28,262 nt of DNA from an uncultured Oscillibacter sp. (GCA_910586735.1 CAJUJW010000032.1:1-28262); one strand, 5' to 3'; counted from the first letter of the stretch, positions 13,401 through 20,985 are shown. Notes: generated by a model not told the origin, from the sequence alone. Translations and numbers: made by a program.

Positions 13401-13979
13401 CAGCATCCCGGCCAGGTCGCCGTAGTCCAGCACGTCGATCTTCTGAATCTCGTGGCTGGTGCGGAAGCCGTCGAAGAAGTGCATGAAGGGCACCCGGCTT
13501 TTGATGGCGGACAGGTGGGCCACGGCGGCCAGGTCCATGCACTCCTGGACGCAGGAGGAGGCCAGCTGGGCAAAGCCCGTCTGGCGGCAGGCCATCACGT
13601 CAGAGTGGTCCCCGAAGATGGAGAAGGCGCTGGTGCCCACGGTCCGGGCGGCCACGTGGATGACGCCGGGCAGGAGCTGCCCCGCGATGCGGTACAGGGG
13701 CGGCACCATGAGCATGAGGCCCTGGCTGGCGGTGTAGCTGGTGGTGAGGGCCCCGGCCTCCAACGAGCCGTGCATGGCCCCGCAGGCCCCGGCCTCGCTC
13801 TGCATCTCCATGAGGCGCACCGGCTGGCCGAAGATGTTTTTCATCCCGTTGGCGGCCCAGGTGTCCACGTGTTCCGCCATGGGGCTGGAGGGCGTGATGG
13901 GGTAGATGGTGGCGACTTCGGTAAAGGCGTAGCTTGCGTAGGCGGCGGCCTCGTTGCCGTCCATGGTTTTCCGTTTCAT
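10413..13979 (-). CDS. nifJ: Pyruvate:ferredoxin (flavodoxin) oxidoreductase, single-chain
   Basis: The 1188-residue enzyme has the full domain order of homodimeric PFOR. The pyruvate-binding N-terminus is first (MDGNEAAAYASYAFTEV, YPITPSSPMAEH). The gamma-type domain lies in the middle. A two-cluster ferredoxin domain begins at Cys687 (CIGCNLCSLMCP) and Cys743 (CTGCGTCAAAC). The proximal-cluster CAGCGE motif lies near residue 808. The TPP-binding part is at about 960-1005 (GDGWAYDIGYGG, then NTGGQSSKATP). It oxidises pyruvate to acetyl-CoA and CO2 and reduces ferredoxin, the central step of fermentation in strict anaerobes, and is cytoplasmic. All cluster cysteines I could check are present and the length is normal. 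The start at 13979 has GGGGGAG upstream. It is monocistronic, with its own consensus promoter and terminator. Confidence 0.97.
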   Translation of the reverse strand: MKRKTMDGNEAAAYASYAFTEVATIYPITPSSPMAEHVDTWAANGMKNIFGQPVRLMEMQSEAGACGAMHGSLEAGALTTSYTASQGLMLMVPPLYRIAGQLLPGVIHVAARTVGTSAFSIFGDHSDVMACRQTGFAQLASSCVQECMDLAAVAHLSAIKSRVPFMHFFDGFRTSHEIQKIDVLDYGDLAGMLDQETLDRFRGNALNSEHPLMRSTVINPDTAFQLREAVNPYYDAVPGIVEDYMARMSALTGRDYRLFNYYGDPEAEQVVIAMGSVSGCLQEVVKYLNAQGRKVGFLQVRLYRPFSARHFLAALPENCRLLTVLDRTKEPGAGGEPLYKDVCSVLQHGSRQVQVLGGRYGLSSKDTTPAQMIAVYDNMAGAQKDHFTVGITDDVTHHSLPVGENVVTADSRTISCKFWGLGSDGTVGANKNSIKIIGDNTDQYVQAYFEYDTKKSGGVTKSHLRFGHTPILSTYYVTMADFIACHNQSYIAKYDIVNELKPGGTFLLNCNWPDAGLEAHLPNKVKRLLAERKAKFYTIDANAAAEAIGLGNRTNSVLQAAFFKLSGVLPVDQAVDYMKAAIQKTYGRKGEKVVNMNCAAVDAGLTGLHEIPVPAAWADLMDEPEEKDTTSPWYVRTVMRAVNAQKGDSLPVSAFKDAADGSVPMATSQYEKRGFAAHVASWLHENCIGCNLCSLMCPHAAIRPFLLNKEEVQSAPAGYVTKEAKGKGFEGLRFRIQVDPLDCTGCGTCAAACIAKEKAIVMRPIEEEMPEQPNWDYSLSLSPKQNPMNKFTVKGSQYEQPLLEFSGACAGCGETPYMKLLTQLFGERMIVANATGCTQAWGFSVPSYPYTTKPNGRGPALSNSLFENNAEYSLGMVLSVRQQRLHLQREVQGLLEGTKDETLKAALAAWLEGFEDKQRTIELSDAVIAALKNTSETGEKIEAVRKAQDQLVKKSMWMYGGDGWAYDIGYGGLDHVLASGEDVNILVVDTEVYSNTGGQSSKATPFGAVAQFAAAGKRTEKKDLGMLATQYQNVYVASVALGADPAQYIKALREAEAHDGPSLIVAYAPCINHGIVKGMAWAQEEARLAVRSGYWVLYRYDPKLKLEGKNPFILDFKEPRYDLREFFMGEVRFNSLQRTFPEAAEALLVEARNQCRNRWARYTHLAAQDYSRLLDVLEDYPIHDQEKV

Positions 13980-14040
13980 ATCTGGCTCCCCCTTCTTTAA
14001 AACCGCCTGGACCGCGGGACTCCGGGTCGCTTGCGTTCAT

Positions 14041-14064
14041 ATGTCTATTATGGCACGCAGACAT
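14041..14064. promoter_or_regulatory. Inverted repeat over the nifJ -10 box (operator candidate)
   Basis: ATGTCT (14041-14046) and AGACAT (14059-14064) form a perfect inverted repeat with a 12-base centre that covers the -10 box of the nifJ promoter. It does not match the Rex consensus. With six-base arms a chance occurrence is possible. Confidence 0.35.
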
Positions 14065-14075
14065 CATACTGTCAA
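14047..14075 (-). promoter_or_regulatory. Sigma-A promoter of nifJ
   Basis: Minus strand: perfect -35 TTGACA (14070-14075), 17-base spacer, -10 CATAAT (14047-14052). The leader to 13979 is about 60 bases. A promoter this close to consensus fits a highly expressed fermentation enzyme. Confidence 0.8.
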
Positions 14076-14139
14076 GAAAAGAGTTTTACTTTCTTTTCCA
14101 GTTGTGGATTGGGGGGACGCTGCCTTTACATATTTTGTC

Positions 14140-14168
14140 TTGAAATGCGGCGCGTTCTCTGATATAGT
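14140..14168 (+). promoter_or_regulatory. Sigma-A promoter of smc
   Basis: -35 TTGAAA (14140-14145), 17-base spacer, -10 TATAGT (14163-14168). Transcription would start about 43 bases before the GTG start at 14219 and presumably runs into ftsY. Confidence 0.65.
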
Positions 14169-14218
14169 TAATTGATTATTGAAGCCGCCTTCGGCAAGGC
14201 TTCCGCAGAGGTGGAAAC

Positions 14219-17200
14219 GTGTATTTAAGAGCGCTGGAAATTCAAGGCTTTAAGTCCTTCCCGGACAAGACCGTGCTGAACTTCGGGGAGGATATCACCG
14301 CCATCGTGGGCCCCAACGGCTCAGGCAAATCCAACATCTCCGACGCCATCCGCTGGGTCATGGGCGAGCAGAGCGCCAAGGGCCTCCGGGGCGCCAAGAT
14401 GGAAGACGTGATCTTCGGCGGCACGGAACAGCGGAACCAGGTGGGCTTTGCCCAGGTGACGCTGGTGCTGGACAACACCGAGCGCATCTTCCCCTCCATG
14501 GAGGAGGCGGAGGTGGCCGTCACCCGGCGGTATTACCGCAGCGGGGAGAGCGAATACTACATCAACCGCCAGTCCGTCCGCTTGAAGGACGTGACCGAGC
14601 TGTTTCTGGACACGGGCCTGGGCCGGGAGGGCTACTCCATCATCGGCCAGGGCAAAATTGACGAGATTCTCTCCACCCGCAGCAGCGAGCGCCGGGAGAT
14701 CTTCGAGGAGGCCGCCGGCATCTCCCGCTTCCGTCACCGGAAGGAGGAGGCCGAGCGGAAGCTGGACCGGACCCAGGAGAACCTGGTCCGCGTCAACGAC
14801 AAAATCGCCGAGCTGGAGCTCCAGGTGGAGCCCCTGCGGGACCAGGCGGAGAAGGCCAAGCAGTACCTGATTCTCCGGGACGAGCTGCGCCTTTTGGAAA
14901 TCTCCGTGTGGCTGGAGAACCTGGACGCCCTGAAAGCCGGCGCCCGGAAGCTGGAGCTGGATTTCCGCGCCGCCGAGAAGGAGCGGGACGAGGCCCGGGC
15001 CGCCCTGGACGCCCTCTACGCCGAGGGCGAGCGCTTCGGCGAGGAGATGCGCCGCAAGGACATGGAGGCGGAACAGGTCCGGGCGGAGGCGGGAGAGCTG
15101 GACGCCCAGGCAAAGGACCAGTCCGCCGCCATCGCCGTGCTGGAAAGCGGCATCGCCCACAATCAGGAGAACATCGAGCGGGCCCGGACCGAGCTGGTGG
15201 AGTCCGACAGCCGGGCCGGCGGCCTGGCGGCCCAGTCCATTGACGAGAAGGAACGGGCGGAGGGCCTGTCCCAGCGCCTGGAGGAGCTGAACGCCGGACT
15301 GGAGGCCCTGCTGGAGCGGGCCCGGGCCGCCGCCGAGCAGGCGGGGGGCCAGCAGTCCGAGGCGGAGGCCCTCCGGGGCCGGGAGGCCATGGCCGTGGCC
15401 GCCGCCGCCGACGCCAGGGCGGAGGCCGCCGCCGTCGCCGCCGAGAGCGGGCAGCTGGAGGAGCGCCGCGCCGCTGTGGAGGAGGAAAAGGCCGCCGGGG
15501 AGAAACAGCTGGAGCGGGCCCGGGAGGAGGCCAAGGTCAACCGCCGCGCCCTGGAGGACGCCCAGGAGGACGCCCAGGCCGCTGCCAACATCATCGCGGG
15601 CCACAGCCTGCGGATGGAGGAGCGGGAGAAAAAGGCCGCCGCCGCCGCCGACAGGCGCATGAAGCTGACCATGGACGCCGGGGCCCTGGAGAACCGCATC
15701 CGCCTGCTGACGGAGATGGAGCGGGACTACGAGGGCTTTTCCAAGGCCGTCAAGCTGGTGTGCCAGGGAGGCCTCCGGGGAGTCCACGGCCCCGTGGCGG
15801 GGCTGATGAGGACCGAGCAGCGGTACACCGTGGCCATCGAGATCGCCCTGGGGGCGGGCCTCCAGAACATCGTGGTGGACCGGGAAGAGGACGCCAAGGC
15901 CGCCATCGGCTTTTTGAAGCAGCGGGACGGGGGCCGGGCCACCTTCCTGCCCCTCACCGCCATCCGGGGGGAGGAGCTGCGCCAGGGCGGCGTGGAGAAG
16001 GAATACGGCTTTGTGGGCGTGGCCTCCCGGCTGGTGAGCTTCGATCCCAAGTATCAAAATATTTTCTATAACCTCCTGGGCCGGACGGTCATCGTGGAGG
16101 ACCTGGACTGCGGCATCGCCATGGCCCGGAAGTACCATAACGCCTTCCGCATCGTCACCCTGGACGGCCAGGTCATCAACCGGGGCGGCTCCATGACCGG
16201 CGGGTCCGTGTCCCGGAACGCCGGCGTGCTGAGCCGGGCGGCGGAACTGGAAAAGCTCCACGGCCGGGCCGGGAAAATGCGGGAGGACCTGGAGAACGCC
16301 AAGCGGGAGGAGGAGGCTGTCAACCGGGACCTCTCCGCCGCCCGTTACGACCTGGAGACCGCCGAGGGCCAGCGCCGCCAGGCGGAGGACGAGGTACTGC
16401 GCCTCCAGGGCACGCAAAATCACTTTGACATTTTGATCAAATCTCTGGAAGAGAATTTGGAGAATCTGACGGGAGAGCTGGAGAGCCTCACCGGCCACCT
16501 GGCGGACAACCAGCAGCGCAAGGCGCGGGCGGAGGAGGCCATCGCCCGGCAGGAGGCCCTGGCGGCCCAGTATAGGGAACAGGCGGGCCGGGCCCTTTCG
16601 GACCAGTCGGAACTGCTGGCCCAGTCCAGCGCCCTGACCGAGGAGGTCACGGCCAAGAAGGAGGAGCTGGCCGCCCTGGCCGCCGAGCGGGACGCCGCCC
16701 TCCAGCGGGCGGGGGACCTCAGACGCCTGGCGGCGGAACTGACGGGGAACCGTGGACAGCGGGAGGAGACCCTGGAGCGGTATCAGGAGGCCATCGGGAA
16801 GGCCCTGGCGGAGATCGAAAGCCGCCGGGAGTCCATGGACGCCTTGAACCGGCGGCGGCAGGACTGTCAGGAGCGCCTGGCGGCCCTGAACGAGGAGAAG
16901 CTGGCCCTGGAGGCCCGGCGCACCGCCCAGAACAAGGCCAGCCAGGAGATGAACGAGAACCTCCTGAACCTGGAGCGCTCCGCCTCCCGGCTGGAGCAGA
17001 AGCTGGCCACCTCCGGCATGGAGGAAAAGCAGATTCTGGACCGCCTCTGGGAACACTACGAGCTGAGCCACTCCGACGCCCAGGCCCAGCGCATCGAGCT
17101 GGAGAGCGTCCCCAAGGCCACCCGGCGCATCGGAGAGCTGAAAAAGGGCATCTCCGCCCTGGGCACACCCAACATCGGGGCCATTGAGGAGTATGAGCGG

Positions 17201-17779
17201 GTGAACACCCGGTATACTTATTTAACGGACCAGCGGAACGACGTGGAAAAGGCCAAGGCGGACCTGGAGGGCATCATCGGCGGCATCACCGGGGAGATGA
17301 CCCGGATTTTCGCCGAGCAGTTCCAGCTTTTGAACGAGAGCTTCCAGGCCACCTTCGTCGAGATGTTCGGCGGCGGACAGGCCCAGCTGGAGCTGGAGGA
17401 CCCGGAGGACATCCTGAACTGCGGCATTGAGATCAAGGCCCAGCCGCCGGGGAAAGCTCTGAAAACCATCTCCCTGCTGTCCGGCGGAGAGAAGGCCTTT
17501 GTGGCCATCGCCCTGTACTTCTCCATCCTGAAGGTCCACCCCACGCCCTTCTGCGTCATGGACGAGATTGAGGCGGCCCTGGACGACGTGAACGTCACCC
17601 GGTACGCCCGGTACATGCGGGGCCTGGCGGGGAAGACGCAGTTCATCGTCATCACCCACCGCCGGGGCACCATGGAGGAGGCCGACGTGCTCTACGGCGT
17701 GACCATGCAGGAAAAGGGCGTCAGCAAAATCCTGACCATCAACCTGAACGACATGGCCAAGGAATTGGATATTGAGTAA
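14219..17779 (+). CDS. smc: Chromosome partition/condensin ATPase SMC
   Basis: The 1186-residue protein has the classic SMC layout. The N-terminal ATPase half carries Walker A GPNGSGKSN at 31-39. A long charged coiled coil spans about 170-500. The hinge lies at about 517-650 (GLRGVHGPVAGL.. and NRGGSMTGGSVS). The second coiled coil runs to about 1030. The C-terminal ATPase half carries the signature LSGGEKA near 1087-1093 and Walker B FCVMDEIEAALDD with Asp1115. SMC forms a ring with ScpA and ScpB that organises and separates the chromosome. The start is GTG at 14219, giving VYLRALEIQGFKSFPDKT, which matches the family's usual beginning exactly; GAGGTGG precedes it. The coiled coils are unusually rich in Ala, Glu and Arg, in line with the high GC. 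ftsY follows after 9 bases. Confidence 0.97.
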   Translation: MYLRALEIQGFKSFPDKTVLNFGEDITAIVGPNGSGKSNISDAIRWVMGEQSAKGLRGAKMEDVIFGGTEQRNQVGFAQVTLVLDNTERIFPSMEEAEVAVTRRYYRSGESEYYINRQSVRLKDVTELFLDTGLGREGYSIIGQGKIDEILSTRSSERREIFEEAAGISRFRHRKEEAERKLDRTQENLVRVNDKIAELELQVEPLRDQAEKAKQYLILRDELRLLEISVWLENLDALKAGARKLELDFRAAEKERDEARAALDALYAEGERFGEEMRRKDMEAEQVRAEAGELDAQAKDQSAAIAVLESGIAHNQENIERARTELVESDSRAGGLAAQSIDEKERAEGLSQRLEELNAGLEALLERARAAAEQAGGQQSEAEALRGREAMAVAAAADARAEAAAVAAESGQLEERRAAVEEEKAAGEKQLERAREEAKVNRRALEDAQEDAQAAANIIAGHSLRMEEREKKAAAAADRRMKLTMDAGALENRIRLLTEMERDYEGFSKAVKLVCQGGLRGVHGPVAGLMRTEQRYTVAIEIALGAGLQNIVVDREEDAKAAIGFLKQRDGGRATFLPLTAIRGEELRQGGVEKEYGFVGVASRLVSFDPKYQNIFYNLLGRTVIVEDLDCGIAMARKYHNAFRIVTLDGQVINRGGSMTGGSVSRNAGVLSRAAELEKLHGRAGKMREDLENAKREEEAVNRDLSAARYDLETAEGQRRQAEDEVLRLQGTQNHFDILIKSLEENLENLTGELESLTGHLADNQQRKARAEEAIARQEALAAQYREQAGRALSDQSELLAQSSALTEEVTAKKEELAALAAERDAALQRAGDLRRLAAELTGNRGQREETLERYQEAIGKALAEIESRRESMDALNRRRQDCQERLAALNEEKLALEARRTAQNKASQEMNENLLNLERSASRLEQKLATSGMEEKQILDRLWEHYELSHSDAQAQRIELESVPKATRRIGELKKGISALGTPNIGAIEEYERVNTRYTYLTDQRNDVEKAKADLEGIIGGITGEMTRIFAEQFQLLNESFQATFVEMFGGGQAQLELEDPEDILNCGIEIKAQPPGKALKTISLLSGGEKAFVAIALYFSILKVHPTPFCVMDEIEAALDDVNVTRYARYMRGLAGKTQFIVITHRRGTMEEADVLYGVTMQEKGVSKILTINLNDMAKELDIE

Positions 17780-17788
17780 GGAGGACCT

Positions 17789-18661
17789 ATGGGTTTCTTT
17801 GACAAGCTGAAAAAAATCACCACCAACATTTTCTCCACCTACACCGAGGCCGACGAGACCTTCTTCGAGGAGCTGGAGGAGACCCTCATCCTCTCCGACT
17901 TCGGCATGGAGGTGGCCGTGGAGACCGTGGAAAAGCTGCGGGAGAAGGTCCGGAAGGAAAAGCTCTCCAGCCAGGAGGAGGTCCGCGCCGCCCTGCGGGA
18001 GATCATCGTGGAGGCATTGAACGTGGGCACCACGGAGGTCAACGTCTCCACCTCCCCCTGCGTTTTCCTCTTCATCGGGGTCAACGGCGTGGGCAAAACC
18101 ACCTCCATCGGGAAGATGGCCAATCTCCTGCGCTACGGCGGCAAGAAGTGCCTCCTCTGCGCGGCGGACACCTTCCGGGCGGCGGCGGCGGACCAGCTGG
18201 AAATCTGGTCCCAGCGGGCCCAGGCGGACCTGATCCGCCAGCACGAGGGGGCGGACCCCGGCGCGGTGCTCTTCGACGCCCTCCAGGCCGCCAAGGCCAG
18301 GGGCGTGGACGTGGTCCTCTGCGACACGGCGGGGCGGCTCCACAACAAGGCCAACCTCATGGCGGAGCTGGCCAAGCTCTCGAAGATCATCGACCGGGAG
18401 TGCCCCGGCGCGGCACGGGAGACCCTGCTGGTGCTGGACGCCACCACGGGCCAGAACGGCCTGGTCCAGGCCCGGACCTTCAAGGAGGCGGCGGGCCTGA
18501 CGGGCATCATCCTCACCAAGCTGGACGGAACCGCCAAGGGCGGCATCGCCGTGGCCATCGCCCAGGAGCTGGGCGTCCCGGTGAAGTTCGCGGGCGTGGG
18601 CGAGGGCATCGACGACCTCCGGCCCTTCGATTCCGAGGAATACGCGGAAGCGATCATTTGA
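17789..18661 (+). CDS. ftsY: Signal recognition particle receptor FtsY
   Basis: The 290-residue SRP GTPase has the N-domain helices at 1-85, the P-loop GVNGVGKTTSIGK near 96, DTFRAAAADQLEIW, the DTAGRLHNKANLM switch, TKLDGTAKGG and the closing GVGEGIDDLRPFDSEEY. FtsY receives ribosome-SRP complexes at the membrane and delivers them to the Sec translocon. The acidic A domain of the E. coli protein is absent; only a short amphipathic N-terminus (MGFFDKLKKITTNIF) is left for membrane contact, as is usual in Firmicutes. It starts 9 bases after smc with AAGGAGGA upstream, the smc-ftsY order known from many Firmicutes. No T-tailed terminator follows, only a hairpin array. Confidence 0.97.
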   Translation: MGFFDKLKKITTNIFSTYTEADETFFEELEETLILSDFGMEVAVETVEKLREKVRKEKLSSQEEVRAALREIIVEALNVGTTEVNVSTSPCVFLFIGVNGVGKTTSIGKMANLLRYGGKKCLLCAADTFRAAAADQLEIWSQRAQADLIRQHEGADPGAVLFDALQAAKARGVDVVLCDTAGRLHNKANLMAELAKLSKIIDRECPGAARETLLVLDATTGQNGLVQARTFKEAAGLTGIILTKLDGTAKGGIAVAIAQELGVPVKFAGVGEGIDDLRPFDSEEYAEAII

Positions 18662-18664
18662 CCT

Positions 18665-18834
18665 GGGAGGGGAGCAGGCTCCCCTCCCAACCACCCCACC
18701 ACCAGTGACATCGGTCACTGGTGACGCCGCCCAGGGCGGCTGGGGTCAAAGTGTTTTCCTGACGCGCATGTCGTCAGGAAAATGATTCAACTTTATTTCT
18801 CCGCTTGCGCGGAGAAACCAGGGGAGACCCCTGG
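18665..18834. repeat. Array of six consecutive inverted repeats between ftsY and rph
   Basis: Inverted repeats follow each other almost without gaps: GGGAGGGGAGC/GCTCCCCTCCC (18665-18688), CACCAGTGAC/GTCACTGGTG (18700-18723), GCCGCCC/GGGCGGC (18726-18740), TTTTCCTGACG/CGTCAGGAAAA (18754-18782), TTTCTCCGC/GCGGAGAAA (18796-18817) and CCAGGGG/CCCCTGG (18818-18834). All arms shown are perfect. None is followed by a T run, so they are not standard terminators. No sigma-A promoter is evident for rph in this gap. Confidence 0.85.
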
Positions 18835-18891
18835 ACCCCCTTGGGGACGCTGGTTCCCTGGGGAGATATCAGATTAAGAGGAGGAATCGAC

Positions 18892-19614
18892 TTGACCAGA
18901 GAAGACGGCCGGGCGTTCAATGAACTGCGGCCTGTGACCATGACCACGGACTTCGTGAAATTCGCTGAGGGCAGCTGCCTCATCCAGTGCGGGGACACCA
19001 TGGTCCTCTGCTGCGCCAGCGTGGAGGAGAAGACGCCGCCCCACGTCCCCTACGGGGAGGGCTGGGTGACGGCGGAGTATTCTATGCTGCCCAGGGCCAA
19101 CCGGGAGAGGAGCAAGCGGGACGTGGCCAAATTGAAGCTCTCCCCCAGGAGCGCCGAGATTCAGCGCCTGGTGGGCCGGTCCCTCCGGTCCGCCGTGGAC
19201 CTGAGCCGCCTGGGAGAGCGGACCATCACCGTGGACTGCGATGTGCTCCAGGGGGACGGGGGGACCCGGACGGCCTCCGTCACCGGGGGCTTTGTGGCCC
19301 TGGCCCTGGCCTGCCGGAGGCTGGTGGAGAACGGCGACCTGGGGGCCAGCCCCATCCGGCACTATGTCACTGGCGTGTCGGCGGGCATCGTGGAGGACAC
19401 GCCGCTGCTGGACCTGCGGTACAGCGAGGACAGCCGGGCCCAGGTGGATTTGAACTGCGTGATGAACGAGCTGGGCGAGCTCATTGAAATCCAGGGCACC
19501 GGCGAGGGCCGGGCTTTCAGCCCCGCGGAACAGCAGGAGCTGGTGCGCCTGTGCGCCAAGGGCTGCAAGGAACTGCTGGCGGCCCAGAAGGAAGCGTTGG
19601 GAGGAAAATTCTGA
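18892..19614 (+). CDS. rph: Ribonuclease PH
   Basis: The 240-residue phosphate-dependent 3'-5' exoribonuclease trims tRNA 3' ends in the cytoplasm as a hexamer. Family segments are present in order: REDGRAFNELRPV, GDTMVLCCASVEEKTPPH, GWVTAEYSMLPRANRER, EIQRLVGRSLRSAVDL, the phosphate-binding DVLQGDGGTRTASVTGG, AGIVEDTPLLDLRYSED and EIQGTGEGRAFS. The start is TTG at 18892 (reads as MTREDGR..), with GAGGAGG 6 bases upstream. The frame stays open to 18805, but the upstream part is hairpin-array sequence and does not resemble the family. The stop TGA overlaps the ATG of rdgB by one base. It is the first gene of the cluster that runs to rsfS. Confidence 0.95.
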   Translation: MTREDGRAFNELRPVTMTTDFVKFAEGSCLIQCGDTMVLCCASVEEKTPPHVPYGEGWVTAEYSMLPRANRERSKRDVAKLKLSPRSAEIQRLVGRSLRSAVDLSRLGERTITVDCDVLQGDGGTRTASVTGGFVALALACRRLVENGDLGASPIRHYVTGVSAGIVEDTPLLDLRYSEDSRAQVDLNCVMNELGELIEIQGTGEGRAFSPAEQQELVRLCAKGCKELLAAQKEALGGKF

Positions 19615-20210
19615 TGGCGGAAAAATTTGTGCTGGCAACCCACAACCCCGGAAAGCTGGCGGAGATGAAGGCAATCCTATCCGGCCTGGGCGTGGAGGTC
19701 ATCAGCCTCGCCGAGGCCGGGGTAAGCGTGGACGTGGAGGAGACCGGGGCCACCTTCGCCGAGAACGCCATGCTGAAAGCCAAGGCCGTCTGCGCGGCGG
19801 CGGGCCTGCCCGCCATTGCCGACGACTCCGGCCTCTGCGTCAACGCCCTGAACGGCGGCCCCGGCGTCTACTCCGCCCGCTACGGCGGGGAGGGCCTGGA
19901 CGACCGGGGGCGGTGCATGCTGCTTTTGAACAGCATGCGGGGCCAGGGCACCCGGGCGGCTCACTTCTCCTGCGCCGTGGCCTGCGCCTTCCCCAACGGG
20001 GACACGCTGACAGCGGAGGGCCGATGCGACGGGGCCATCGCCTTCGCCCCCCTGGGAGACGGCGGCTTTGGCTATGACCCGGTGTTCCTGGTTCCGGGGA
20101 AGGGCAAGACCTTCGGCCAGCTGAGCGCTGAGGAGAAGAGCGCCATCTCCCACCGCGGCAAGGCCCTGGCGGCCTTTGCGGAAAAGCTGAGAGCTTATCT
20201 GGGGAAATAA
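19614..20210 (+). CDS. rdgB: XTP/dITP diphosphatase (non-canonical purine NTP pyrophosphatase)
   Basis: The 198-residue member of the Ham1/RdgB family hydrolyses XTP, ITP and dITP to monophosphates and so keeps deaminated purines out of nucleic acids. It shows the family's THNPGKLAEMK at the N-terminus, ETGATFAENAMLKA, DDSGLCVNALNGGPGVYSAR with the catalytic Asp, GFGYDPVF and SHRGKALAAF. The length is normal. The ATG at 19614 shares a base with the rph stop (TGATG), with GGGAGGAAAA about 8 bases upstream; a reading frame open further upstream lies within rph. Pairing of rph with rdgB is common in bacteria. Confidence 0.95.
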   Translation: MAEKFVLATHNPGKLAEMKAILSGLGVEVISLAEAGVSVDVEETGATFAENAMLKAKAVCAAAGLPAIADDSGLCVNALNGGPGVYSARYGGEGLDDRGRCMLLLNSMRGQGTRAAHFSCAVACAFPNGDTLTAEGRCDGAIAFAPLGDGGFGYDPVFLVPGKGKTFGQLSAEEKSAISHRGKALAAFAEKLRAYLGK

Positions 20211-20233
20211 ACGTCTGAGAGGGAGAATCGAAG

Positions 20234-20584
20234 ATGTTCAAACACGACGAAGAGTGGGACGCCTGCCTGGCGGAATTGAACGGGATCGAGTTTATCTGCG
20301 AGAAGCCCTCGGAGGAGCTGGAGGAGACGGCGAAACGGCTGGCGGAGGTCTACGAGGCCCGGCTGCCCGATTTGGCGGCGTTTATCCTGGAGGAGATGGA
20401 GACCGACGGCCTGGGCTTCGGCCCCCTCACGGTCCCTGAGCTCACCGCCGCCCTGGGGAAGCCCCAGATCGACCTGGACACAAGCGTCATACACTATATG
20501 GAGCAGACGCTGGACGGCCACATTTTCGATGTGGAGTATGACGGCGATTTGGAGGAGTTCCTGGTTTTCACCCTTGACGGCTGA
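20234..20584 (+). CDS. Small acidic protein of unknown function
   Basis: The 116-residue soluble protein is strongly acidic (many Glu and Asp), probably helical in its first 60 residues (EEWDACLAELNGIEFICEKP, SEELEETAKRLAEVYEARLP) with a beta-rich end (HIFDVEYDGDLEEFLVFTLDG). No signal peptide, membrane segment or known motif is seen. The start at 20234 has GAGAGGGAGAA upstream. It sits 23 bases after rdgB and 49 before yhbY and reads as a real gene of the operon, with the same GC-rich codon use as its neighbours. The position among tRNA-, ribosome- and nucleotide-related genes hints at a housekeeping role, but I have no direct evidence for one. Confidence 0.75.
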   Translation: MFKHDEEWDACLAELNGIEFICEKPSEELEETAKRLAEVYEARLPDLAAFILEEMETDGLGFGPLTVPELTAALGKPQIDLDTSVIHYMEQTLDGHIFDVEYDGDLEEFLVFTLDG

Positions 20585-20607
20585 GACCCCGATTTAGAAA
20601 GGAAAGG

Positions 20608-20624
20608 CGGCGCGGACCGCGCCG
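20608..20624 (+). other. Hairpin between two Shine-Dalgarno-like stretches before yhbY
   Basis: CGGCGCGG-A-CCGCGCCG is a perfect inverted repeat (stem of seven pairs with a three-base loop). AGGAAAGG lies just before it (20600-20607) and GGAAAGA just after (20624-20630), 4 bases from the ATG at 20634. When folded, the upstream site would be brought near the start codon. Confidence 0.45.
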
Positions 20625-20633
20625 GAAAGACGT

Positions 20634-20960
20634 ATGGACTTAACAAGCAAACAGCGGGCCCAGCTGCGGGGCCTGGCCAACGGCATCGACACCATCTTAC
20701 AGGTGGGCAAGGACGGCATCGGGGGGAACCTCGTCAAACAGGCGGACGACGCCCTGGAGGCCCGGGAGCTCATCAAGGGCAAGGTCCTGGACAACAACCT
20801 CGAATACGACGCCCGGACCGCGGCGGAGGAGCTGGCCAAGGCCACCCGCAGCGAGGTGGTCCAGGTCATCGGGACCAAGTTCGTCCTCTACCGGGAGAGT
20901 CACTCCAAGCCGAAAGAAAAGCGCATTCAGCTGGTAAAAGAGCGAAAGAAGAAACTTTGA
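20634..20960 (+). CDS. yhbY: YhbY family RNA-binding protein (CRM domain)
   Basis: The 108-residue protein consists of one CRM domain: LTSKQRAQLRGLANGIDTILQVGKDGI at the start, the GxxG-type loop (GKDGIGGN, about residues 26-33), ALEARELIKGKVLDNN, and VVQVIGTKFVLYRES at residues about 77-91. A basic tail (KPKEKRIQLVKERKKKL) follows. Bacterial members bind the pre-50S ribosomal particle and are linked to 23S rRNA maturation. The start at 20634 is set by the family's usual first residues; a hairpin sits between two possible ribosome binding sites. nadD follows after 25 bases. Confidence 0.93.
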   Translation: MDLTSKQRAQLRGLANGIDTILQVGKDGIGGNLVKQADDALEARELIKGKVLDNNLEYDARTAAEELAKATRSEVVQVIGTKFVLYRESHSKPKEKRIQLVKERKKKL

Positions 20961-20985
20961 TCCTATCTGCAAGGAGGCTTCCACT

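Noticed and set aside
12420..14000. 526-codon plus-strand frame antisense to nifJ
   Set aside because: Shadow of the PFOR gene; no start signal and no recognisable protein.
14321..17071. Very long open frame (over 900 codons) on the minus strand across smc
   Set aside because: It mirrors the codon structure of smc, a known artefact of GC-rich third positions; the product has no family features and is rich in Gly, Leu and Gln.
18805..18891. N-terminal extension of RNase PH (29 residues)
   Set aside because: The extension translates the hairpin array; TTG at 18892 with GAGGAGG upstream gives the family's normal first residues and length.
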